A stretch of DNA of 64,000 nt from JALZAI01 sp038212215 (GTDB taxonomy: Bacteria > Actinomycetota > Actinomycetes > Mycobacteriales > Jatrophihabitantaceae), in assembly GCA_038212215.1 (NCBI GenBank), contig JBBQUT010000021.1, positions 1-64,000 of the forward strand, written 5' to 3'. The translations under genes and the position numbers were made by a program. Of the stretch, positions 38,601 through 46,200 are shown one piece after another (position 1 is the first letter of the stretch; each line of letters opens with the position of its first letter). Below the pieces are notes generated by a model. The model searched no databases, was not told the origin of the DNA, and was given only the letters and a program-made list of their open reading frames with translations.

Positions 38601-39341
38601 GACGATCCGCGTTTCAGTGATAGCGGCGGCGCCTCGAAGTCGATCGTGACGAGCGGAGCTCAGGCCGATGGCGGCCTATTCGAGGTCAATGCTCGCGACG
38701 AGCGCTACCTGCCGTTCGAGGGCACCGGCGTCATCAGCGACTGGCACATCGAGATGTCGAACGAGTTCCGACAATTCGACTACGACACCATCTCCGACTT
38801 CGTCATGCACCTGCGATACACCGCACGCGAGGGAGGCGCAGCGCTCAAGCAACAAGCGATTTCGGAGCTCAGAGAGGCCGTCAACGCAATCGCACGCGCG
38901 AGCGGACAGCATGGCCTGGCCCTGCTGCTTAGCGCGCGACACGAGCTCTCCGTAGAGTGGCCTAGATTCCTCAACCCGACGGCGGCTCAGGGCCATCAGA
39001 CTCTGTCAATCGACTTGGGCCACAACCGACTGCCCTACCTTTTCGCTGGCCAGGCCGTAACGTTCAACAAGATCGAGATCTTCGTCAAGATCCGTGAGGC
39101 GTTTGCAGAGACGCACAACGAGACAACCCTGAAGGTGTCCCTCGCCCCCGGTCAGGACGTGACCGACCAGGCGCTGCCATTAGTACCCTGGAACGGCTTA
39201 CTTCGTGCGGAGTGGACGGGTATTGGTGAACTCGGCGACTGGACGCTCATCGCCTGGCTCGACTCGGGCGTGGCGCCCCAGCGGGCTGACCCCAATGCAC
39301 TTGCGGACCTGCTGCTGATTTGCCATTACGTCCTTGCCTAG
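29655..39341 (+). CDS. Tc toxin subunit A (TcA)
   Basis: 3228 aa, the pore- and syringe-forming subunit of ABC toxin complexes, which assembles as a pentamer and injects the TcC part through a membrane. Residues 1-112 are a beta-rich domain I do not recognise, then a Pro/Ala linker and, at about 180-250, a carboxypeptidase-regulatory-like beta domain (VHGRVLQADGSAVPRLTVRA). The VRP1-type signature LDLCACEHCRSVYSPAAYLV is near 715-735, a neuraminidase-like shell segment (IFLYPENWIEPDLRDDKT) near 1765, and the pore/TcB-binding C-terminus (DFIQFGYWDSLKKGLLAGER onward) near 2855. There is no signal peptide. It follows the encapsulin-like gene in the same direction and converges with the TcB-TcC gene. 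It is longer than typical TcA (about 2500 aa) because of the N-terminal additions. Confidence 0.93.
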   Translation: MARLRLGEFEVWFDEADAQAPSNGIANSAPSIRVGVRPTVVGLVVGIRYRRADGVWRRLRLRPSEDTDEVGYFDGSFPQLRSGETVEYDVEVACSGTPFLSERRAGDRMTFIVAPPAHEPAPGALSGDRQPHMPGASQPGAATRLPPKSAGASVHDAPGSGFAARDGKAARGRDASATSKPMVVHGRVLQADGSAVPRLTVRAYDRDLRTEQALGEQTTDDTGSYSIPYGRAQFSREEKATADLLVRAFDKGDVVAASPTIFNAGMDETVDLIIGGARYVGASEYEVLVEDLGPVLQGRSAADLTEDDEHKDISFLAAETGHDPAHIAFLILATRIALSTKLPTEAFYGLFRGGLPTSLPALLAQSPEVQRHALDASLDANIVPANLRGQTDQILNRMQQLSVDEAIRPSSGSDEPRFGAILETAIADVAMQSAFMAKYVNHTGTTGEFWKAVRDDPELGQHADAVQLTLRFAALTGNHLPLVQRLQRMSQAQQITSLHDLARLDTDQWLAIIEGPDGVGAPPEVPGADDQDRYRNYADILANVVEDTFPTAFVTERLANGDDAANADLVTFLTGNPGFDLITSRLGDYVSNHGSALDGVADAASMTQRLASLQRVYRVVPRYRQTRALLDGGIHSARSVVVLGRSAFVRQYAATLGGPGPAMRAYERAAQTSSTALKLLVEHGSAFNRPPIAAVLAKPTTAIEDLPDWTTLFGSLDLCACEHCRSVYSPAAYLVDSLHFLKCRHAIPQGTSTQDVLFSRRPDLGEIELTCENTNTVMPYVDLVNEALEGCVAPPPPFTGFDLPAGLAADLDDATISPALRAAFAPPLGDAARVIVREPQSRWTIDESAFTYTIHRVGGMARVTARSLQTEGTPQELAANPRYLSTEAYDVLREQVFPWTLPFNLWSATVAVYFGHLGVARHELMQTLLGAGTTGDATPIAIAAERLGMTPNARRIVTGTPLIPPRQPWEFWGYPGNAPGTWLQDLAHLDRLLDASRLNYEAVTALIQTEFINPSKTLSIGSTDPDEPTTCDTAKLEIAGLDQPALDRFHRFERLRAKLRWSPAELDLAITTLRSDIADVNARVDDELIRKLAYLQATRDALHLSVDQALALWVDIPTVGPDSLYQRLFQNPSILKPVDPDFRLAGQELTIVTADPPNAKISTHASSILAALHISPNDLDALTVPIDPTLSAILPTEDLPALAAISAGDDALNLSNLSTLHRVCVLAKALRLSVPDAVRIMGLALLNPFASTQPDATLRLREIIDRVRSSGFGIAELDYLLRHRFLAASGVALTDDAIARALDEIRAGLRKIAADTAFTPGTTDPTGERTGKALAIVLPQDAVDQALSLLNGTWDDPSAEAAFIDANLAGFLDAADAKEQLVGATAAITVVEQRFLYVLARLLAHLRAAQSEQSVKQSMGERLGLESDAIEPLLGTWIRSSADATRPAITDFLSSGFVDSDPDIGPSAAGFPNQFATFTRIYKIATVIDRLALTTVQLRWLFDYGPTVGWYDLNSLPATPTGSTSAQFTAFTRLIDLARLRDALPFGERVLNDIFSMARDPAVTTDTLLAYVSEQTGWAMDSLSFLVSPQGLDLHLPGAFTDERALLQLRDCFTVLRRLGVSAAEATGWTGADLDAAAARSAVQAAKAKYDEAEWLTLAPALRDQLRELQRAALVDYLVAHPDPSRGQSWVDASDLYAHFLIDVEMSPCQLTSRIKQGISSAQLFVQRCLMNLETDVLANADLDENWLQWRWMKSYRVWEANRKIFLYPENWIEPDLRDDKTIFFQELDNEIQQADLTIEVAEDAFAHYLEKLDGVAWLDVIGEYQEQEYDDSGNKTVDILHVVGRTYTSPHAYHYRQRIDGARWTGWEPLDLDIVGDQIVPVVWNRRLHLFWLVFTEATRDAPVIMPEPNQPLTPPTRYWKIQLAWSEYKRGNWTPKRLSQSIAEHETIRWKKAADYDEYLTPLQPFTCKVLADPDGLSVRVLAYRPSLRYPWPIAEFRFDGCGGAPRVTTFEEGVGHGPPVVLATGTLMEGMQLVEEPKIHRQTAGTLVLFSGSFPTGAYGEPAFDNAKQDIITLTRTPGTFRLLGPAQDQQFGTLRPFFYADGRRAYVVTPRDVPLRPDEWSNGDALDPGALDLLLKPYYAELEPKPQRPGEPAPKLGGTRAFAPAVPHLAGYDHPTVLDARTGNAVATARLLDPTHGDPGELLLDPDVRPYLPTFRSIKHYRFEAFSHPYVCSFVREFNRNGVDGLMQRQIQMLCSDTFETEYGPYRRIVDRPYPTDEIDFTNGGAYSIYNWEIFFHAPLLIADRLRQNQQFEEAQRWFHYIFDPTDTVGETAPQRYWRTRPFFETADATYQAQQIQNLLRRLADGTPDPDLDAQVKDWRDHPFKPHAVARLRNTAYQKTAVMKYLDNLIQWGDQLFSRDTIESINEATQLYVLAADILGPKPKTVPPRAVAQVQTFNTLAPYLDDFSNALVQAESFVAPSVNTNIPGTDVPQINLPSLLYFCVPDNDKLSGYWDTVADRLFKIRHCMNITGVVRQLALFEPPIDPGLLIRAEAAGIDIGSVLDDVNAALPHHRFGVLIQKTTQLCADLKNLGAALLAALEKRDAEAMALLRSTHEISVLKAARTIRQRQIDEANSTLASLQKSRDTAILRRDHYSSLAFVNPAEIVQAALATASVTLTALQQGGETAAALLYAMPDTKIGSPTTVGSTFGGTNLGNAAKASSSVTELASTLLNAGSSMAGTLAGYQRRLEEWQLQEQVANKEIEQYDQQIIAAEIRVAMAERELENHELQMDNTAAADELMRDKYTNRELYEWTIGQIAGIYFQSYRLTYNLAQRAERAYRFELGLQTSDFIQFGYWDSLKKGLLAGERMQLDLQRMEVAYLDQQRREYELTRHVSLAQLDPEALLQLRQSGECFVSLPEALFDLDCPGHYLRRIQSVTLTIPCVTGPYTTVNCTLTQLKSSIRHTSAATRPYARQDDDPRFSDSGGASKSIVTSGAQADGGLFEVNARDERYLPFEGTGVISDWHIEMSNEFRQFDYDTISDFVMHLRYTAREGGAALKQQAISELREAVNAIARASGQHGLALLLSARHELSVEWPRFLNPTAAQGHQTLSIDLGHNRLPYLFAGQAVTFNKIEIFVKIREAFAETHNETTLKVSLAPGQDVTDQALPLVPWNGLLRAEWTGIGELGDWTLIAWLDSGVAPQRADPNALADLLLICHYVLA

Positions 39342-39517
39342 GGATGTCCACCGGGGCATATCGGTGGATCAGTTTTCGTGAATATCACCCGACTGACCTC
39401 CGCCGGGCCGTGCCTCTTCTTCGTTGCCATGTGTCGAGTCGTCTGGCTCCTATATTGTGCGGCAAGACTCTGACTCTGTCTGGATCAACCAGCCGGGGTC
39501 CGGCCACTACCCGCGGC
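39342..39517. other. Spacer after TcA
   Basis: No gene recognised; it runs into the IS630 remnant. Confidence 0.4.
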
Positions 39518-39842
39518 GTCAGCTGCACATCGTGTGCGACAACTACGCCACCCACAAACACCCTGCCGTTCAGGCCTGGCTAGCCAAAAACCCGCGGATC
39601 ACGATGCACTCACTCCGACGTCAGGGTCATGGCTGAACATGGTCGAGATCTTCTTCGGCATCATCACCCGCCAGGCCATCCGCCGCGGCACCTTCACCTC
39701 AGTCAAAGACCTCATCAACGCCATCGGAAACTTCATCGACGGCTGGAACGAACGCTGCGCACCATTCACCTGGACCAAGACCGCCGACGAACTCATTCCG
39801 AAAGCCGTCAGAAGTAAGACAACTTCGCTAGCGCGACACTAG
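39518..39842 (+). pseudogene. IS630-family transposase C-terminal remnant
   Basis: HIVCDNYATHKHPAVQAWLA and NPRITMH are read in one frame; after a frameshift near 39606, SGSWLNMVEIFFGIITRQAI, GNFIDGWNERCAPFTWTKTA in another. These are the last Asp-x-Glu part of an IS630 DDE domain. The N-terminal two thirds are absent. It marks an insertion between the two convergent Tc genes. Confidence 0.85.
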
Positions 39843-39999
39843 CTGCTCGCTGTCGCCTTAGTCGTCGTGCGGAGTCTGCCAGCAGTCCTGGCCGGGGCCC
39901 GACTGGCGAGCCGACGGTGCCAGCCACCAGATGACCCGACGAGGAAAGCACTTACCCCGATACAGAGCGCCATCAGCGCGCGGCGGTATGTGGGGCCTT

Positions 40000-40299
40000 T
40001 CACCTCGGCAAGTCCTTCACGCGTGCAAGAAAACGATCAAGAAGCTGGTCGAGCTCGACCGTGTCGATTAGGTCGTGGTGCTCGTCCGATTGCGCGCCAT
40101 CCGTGGTGCCAAACCCGAACTCCGCCTCCCCGGTGTCCCAGACGATGATTTCGGCAAAGCGTTCGGCCCCCTGGACTGCTATGTGGACTGCCCGTTTCGG
40201 TCGTGCGTCGGAGGAGTCCGATATCGAGAGCGTGTTAGTGCTCTCCAAAGCGCCTCGATTACGACCTATCCATTGGTTGATGTGATCGATGAAGTTCAC
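40000..40299 (-). CDS. Candidate immunity protein for the TcC toxin
   Basis: 99 aa, predicted soluble. Its GTG start (40297-40299) overlaps the stop of the TcB-TcC gene as GTGA, so the two are translated together. The sequence starts VNFIDHINQWIGRNRGALES and contains RAVHIAVQGAERFAEIIVWD, a compact alpha/beta pattern; the tail LDRFLARVKDLPR is basic. I do not recognise the family. Small size and tight coupling directly behind a variable toxin end are what polymorphic-toxin immunity genes show. Tc toxins aimed at animals normally have none. Confidence 0.6.
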   Translation of the reverse strand: MNFIDHINQWIGRNRGALESTNTLSISDSSDARPKRAVHIAVQGAERFAEIIVWDTGEAEFGFGTTDGAQSDEHHDLIDTVELDQLLDRFLARVKDLPR

Positions 40300-43200
40300 G
40301 GCCCACGCACCACTTGTATATTGGTAGCGGGAGGCATTCCTCGTGGAATTGGACCGAATCTCGTAGTTCCCACATTCGGACCAGGGATCTGCGCCCAATT
40401 CGGTTGACTGGCAGGATGCAGAGAACGACTCGGAACATCGAACTCAACGTAATAGCCCCTACCAGCCTTGTAGTCGGACGCGGCCGGAGTGGTGCCGACG
40501 TAGGTTCGACCACCGCCTCGCTCGACTACCGTGCCACTCTTCTGCATCTGATCGAGTTCGGTCTTGCCCATCCAACGCCCGACGCGTGTGATGTCGCCGC
40601 CAGTTTCTGCCGCCTCCGCGCTCGCCTCCGCCAAGGCGCTTTCAGCCCTCTCTGCTAGCTGACTCTCTGCGGCCCCCGCGCTCGCCTCCGCTAGGGCGCT
40701 TTCAGCCTTTCCTACTAGCTGGTTCTCTGCGGCAGTCCCAATGCGACCAAATCCGACGGCAGGCCCAACCATGACGAACAGGAATGCCTCCTGCTCGGTC
40801 TTAGGAGTGATGAACTGGAGAAGGCTAGTCGCTGTACGGCCGACGAGGCCAGCTGCGTACGGCACGGTGCCGACAACATAGCCCGCGACATGCCCGGCGA
40901 CCGGAACCCTATCGCCCCAAGAGGATGCGAGATTGTCTCCGACATTCATCCATCTGGCGTAGGCGCGCTGGTTAGGTTCGTAAAAGTATCTGTGGAGCCA
41001 TCCTCCAACTCCATGATATTCATCCGACGAGCCATCGCCGCTGCGCTCGGTAGCGCCGCGCGAAGGGGTTCGACTTGAATACGGTAAGAATAGAGACGGC
41101 GGATCGCCGGTGTCGAGATCGCCGACCGGCGACGGCTTGTATCCTGACTCTTGAGACTTGTGCGCGTCCGAAATCGCGTCAAGAAGCCAGCTCTCGGTGC
41201 CAGTCGGATCAATGAAGGTAAGTGGGTTGGCTCTGGTGAATGCGTACAAGTTCAGGCAATCTGTTAGCCCGATGGGATCGCAATTTATCCATCGTCCGAT
41301 CCATGGAGGATAGTATCTGGCGTCGATGTAAACGAGGGCGCTTTCCTCGTCACGCTCCTTCCCGATGTACCGGTAGCGCTTTGTCTCGGTCTGGTTGCGC
41401 ACGGCCTGATAAGACGTGCTGCCGTAGGGGTAATACTCCTCATAGGAGATGATCTGCGCTCGATCGTCCACCTCAAGGCTTGGGGAGCCAAGATGGTTGC
41501 CGATCTGATAGCGGGTCACGCGGGGGACGGAGGCGTCGCTCCCAACCGTCCGTGTCTCCACCAAGGCGATACGCCGGGCGTCATCCATGATGTGGAGCGT
41601 CGTCCGCTCGAGCTCGAAGGTGGATCCATTTCCATCGTAGCCGCGGTAGATCTCGAAACCGCCGATGTAGACACGTTCCCTCATACGTGTGGGCGCTCGT
41701 CCTGCTGCCGCTTGGCGCTCAGTTATCTTGCGTACCCGCTGACCTGCGGCGTCGTAGACATAATAGGTGGTCTCCGGGACACCGCCGTTGGTCACGACCT
41801 GGCGCGCCGAGGCTTGGAGCTGATCGCGGTGGTTCCAGTGCATGAGTGGCAGCTGCGGCATTGAGGTGGTGTTGCCGTGCGCGTCGTAGCTAAACGACTG
41901 CGAGGTGAGGTCCCCGGCAGACGTGGTGGTGAGCCGGTTGCTGATGCGGCCTGGCTCGAGCGGGCTCGGCTCATCGTAGTGGTAGCGGAGACCCCATCCT
42001 GGATTCGCCGGATCGGTACCCTGATGGACCATCTCGAGGAAGTTGCCGACCTCGTCGTACAGGTATCGCTGGATATAGCGCCCCATAGCGTTGCCATCAC
42101 CAGGGTGGGGCAGGCCAACTCGCGGGGCGTCGGTTGGACTGGGCGGGACCGGTCCCGCACCGGCTCCGGCAACTTGGCCGAGGTGTTCGCGTCCGGTCGC
42201 CTCGATCAGCCGGTAGGTCGCGTCGTAGGTGTACTCGGAGCTGGCGTCGACGATCCGGTTGCGGAAGAAGATCGTTTGTTGTGCATTGTCGCGGGTGTGG
42301 GTGATGTTTCCGACCGGGTCGTACGTGTAGTTCAGGTCTTGCAGCGGGTCGTTTCCCCGTATGGTCCGTAGGGCCGACAGCCTGAACGTCAACGGGTCGT
42401 ACTCGTACTCGGTCCGTGTGCCGTTCCCGTAGACGCAGCGGGACCGTTGTCCACGCGCGTTGTAGTCGATGTCGGTGACGAATGTTATCGAGTCACCGCC
42501 CACTAGGGAGCCGTCCAACCTTTCTAGTAGATTGGCCTCGTTGTAACGGGGACGAACGACGCTGCCGTCCGGCGCGGTCAGGGTCGTGGGACGATTCAGT
42601 GCGTCGTGCGTCGTGCGCGTGGTATAGACCGGGTTCTCGAGAGGTACCGTGCCTGACCAGTCCATCGTCGTCTTGTACTCGACCGACAGTTGGCGGTTGG
42701 TGCTGCGCAGGTTTCCCTTGAAGTCATATGCCTCGTTCGTGACTACGCCCGCAGCGTCACGCTGACGCAAGATCCTAGTGCGCAGGTTGCGTTGGTCGGC
42801 GGGTTGCCCGTCGCCGTACTCGATGAGCTGCTCGAGTACCTCTCCACCGAAGTCGCCGTCCTGGACGAACGAGTGGGTAGGGCGTCTCAGCGCATCGAAG
42901 CCGACTCGAGTGCGGAATCCGCGGCTATTCCACGAGTACGCGAGCTTTCCGGTCACCTCGTAGAGCTGAAGTCGTTCGCCCGCTTCCATGCTGGCTTGCA
43001 GTATCCGGTTTCCGAGCATGTCGTAGCCATAGCGCATAACGATTCGACCAAGGGCGTCGACCACCTCTCGCTCGTTGCCCTCGATGTCGACGCTAGTGCG
43101 CGTTGCGATCAGGGTGTCTACGCCAGCGGCTCGGTTTCGCTCCACAGTGAGGAATGGGCGGCCGAGGGTATCGAGCCACATCCGGCTGGCAGTGTCGGCG

Positions 43201-46200
43201 TGCGCGGCCGCCTTCTCAGCGGCGGCCCTCTCCGCATCGCCGAGTTGACCACTGGCGCGGCGTGCGTGCCACCCGATCCAGGTGCCGAGTCGAGTCAGGA
43301 ACGGAAGAACATAACCTTCCACGTCCGGGTCCGAGCCCGGATTCAGAAGTGAGGTGTCATTGACATCCCACGTTGCCTGGTGCCAGGTGTCGAAGGTCAC
43401 CTTCTCCCATGTGGCGTTGGGATGGATCGTGGCAACAACGCGTACCAGCGGGTCGTAGCAGAGGACCGAACTGACGCCCTTGACCACAGCGAACTCGAAT
43501 CGTGGGCTCGTGCTGAAGAACGGCTCGTACCTGCGGACAGGTTTCGCCTTGTTGTTGAAGATTGTCCAGCCGCTGCCGACCCACCGCGGGTTGACGTCCG
43601 GACCACCGTCGTCTACCGGGCCGGGTTCGGCTTGTACCTTCCGCTGGATCTCCCGGCCGAATCCGTCAGAGTAGGTAAACCTGTGCTGGATCGCCGTGCG
43701 TTGACCGGCGCGAAGATCGGATACGTGGGCCTCGCGGGCGAGGGTGGCTACCACGGCCGGTTGCGGCTGCGGATCGTCGTGTGTGCGGGAGAAGGCGAAC
43801 AGGTCGTAAACCATGCGAGTGGTCGCGTCGCCCAAGAGCGCGTGTGGTGAGGCCAACGGATCGGCGAGGTAGGCCGCAAGGGCCACCTCATCTGGATCTG
43901 CGTCGAATCCCGCCAGGCTGTCTCCGAGGTTCTCCGTCTGTTTGCCCATCACTGCGGTGCCCACGACCAAGCCGAGGGTGTCGAAGGCCGCTTCTGTCCG
44001 ATTGCGGTTGGCGTCGACCACGAGGCGAGGCTGCAACACGCGGTAGTCGTGCTCAGCATTGGTGCGGTTGTCGAGAGGGTCCCGTATCTCGTGTACGAAG
44101 AGGTCGTAGGCGTCGTAACTGACATCCGTCATAGCCTCGAACGGGTCACGGAAGCGCCGGGGCAGAAAGAAGTGGTTCGACGCCTCGGCCAGTTCCGCCG
44201 CGTCGCTGCCTGCACCCGGGGAGTAGAAGACTTGGCCGGCCGGGATCCACCAGCCGTGGCCGTCCCGCGCGTATCCCACATCGGTCAGGGTCGCGTCGTT
44301 GATTTGCGGCCCGTATAGGTCAGCTACGAGGTCGTCGGGCATGGCGAGTCGGTAGCTCTCAAACGGTAGCGCCAGCGGCTCCAGAACGCCGAACTCCAGT
44401 GGACCGGTCAGGTCGTCGCGGCGATACCGGCTACGCGTGTTTTCGATTAGCCGGCGCGCAGGCGCCGACTGCGAGTCTGGGTCGGTGTTCCATTGCAGGT
44501 AGGGGATCTCGTCGACAACTGATTCGAGTCGGTCGGCCAGTTCCTGAAATTCGAAGAGGTTCGTCGAGCCCGGTCGGTCGGCGTTCGGCTTCAATCCTAA
44601 TACCTCATACGTCTTGCTCTCCGCGGGGTGGGGTTTGCGGTACGCGTCCGAAGCGTCGATGCCGTTCGTGTACGTCGCCTCCGTCAGGACCACGTGGGTG
44701 ACGCGTTGCCGGAGACGGTCCGCTGCTGTGAGCGCGGGGTCGGGGTCACCATGGCGTCGGCCGTAAGCGATCAACACCGAGCGCAGGACGTTGCCGAAGT
44801 CGTCGACGGCCATGGTCAGCTGATGATTGACCCGTGGGTCCGCGACGGGCGCGCCCGCGACCGGGTAGAGGGCCCGCTCGTAGTGAGCGGTGATCGCCTC
44901 GCGGGGGTGGACGAAAAACACCGCGTGCTCGGCGATGGCCGGTTGCAGCAGCTCGATGGTGTGGACGTTTTCGGTAACGACATACGGGCGGCCTTCTGCC
45001 TCAGTGCCGTCCAGGGCGTAGATCTCTTGGTGTAGGACCGACCCCTTGAGGGCTCGGCATGCTTGTCTCTCCTCGTCGGCGGAGAGCCGCCGTTCCAATG
45101 GAGGAAGTCCGAATCGTCGGACCGTCTCGGGCAACACCGTGTCCGGCAACAGCAGCTCGTCAGAATGTGTTGGCCCGTCGTCTGTCTCGCGGTAGTACTC
45201 GTTGGCGAACTGCTGTGACACCCGCGGAGTGGGAGGGCCGCCGGTGTGAAACCACGTGCGGGTGAGAACCGGGGGTACTGCGGTGGCCTGGTCGACATTG
45301 CTGGCGGCGCTTGTGGTCAGCGCCGCGAATGTCTCCGTGTCCCACTGCTCGACCATCCCGAATCCGCGAAACTCTCGCTCGACTCCGTCGAAGAAGCCGT
45401 GGTGATAGGCATAGCGCGTGACGAGTCGGTTGCCGCTGATCCGATCAACGGTTTCGACCCGCTCGACGACATGCACCGGGAATGGGAGGCGCGTGATCCA
45501 AGGGCGTCCTGTTGCCTGGTCGGCCAGGTAGAAGCGGGTCGAGGGTGCGTAGCTGATCAGCGTTTCCGCGCCGAGGTTGTTGCGCACCTCGATGAGGAGA
45601 TGGGGTTTCTGCCCACCCATGAGATCGATGTAGCACAGCGGCTTCGGTGCCTCGCGAGGCAGCGGTGACGACCAGACGAGGCAGGCCGTTCCGTTGCCGA
45701 GCAGGTCGATGGTTGTGACGCTTGCGGCCCGGTCGACGGTCGGGAACGCTGGGCTCAACGTCTGCGCTGCGCTCCAGCTGTTGCCGGCGCGGTTCGCGTA
45801 GATCCGGACGCCGTCGCGGTGCAGATAGATCAGGTCTGTGGTGCCGGAGCCGTCAATGTCGGCGAGCCGCAGGAGCCGGTGATCGAATTGGTCCGGTTCG
45901 TCCAGCCAAGGCGAGTGGTCCATGCTGACGCGCTTGCCGAACCGGCCGTAGCCAAGGTTCGGCCAGTAGGAAACCTCGCCGTTCGCGATCCGGACGAGGT
46001 CGGCGAGTCCATCGCCGGACATGTCCGCCAGGTAGGTGGCGTGAGCCGGGTCGCCGGTGAGGAACTGCGGGCCTTCGTTGTCGTCGAACTGGTGATGGAC
46101 GCTTCTTGCGGTGTCGAAACCGTCCTCGGCAAGGGATGCGTACCAAGACGCGACATTGCCCTTGCCGATGAGAATGTCAGCGTGGCCGTCGCCGCTGAGG

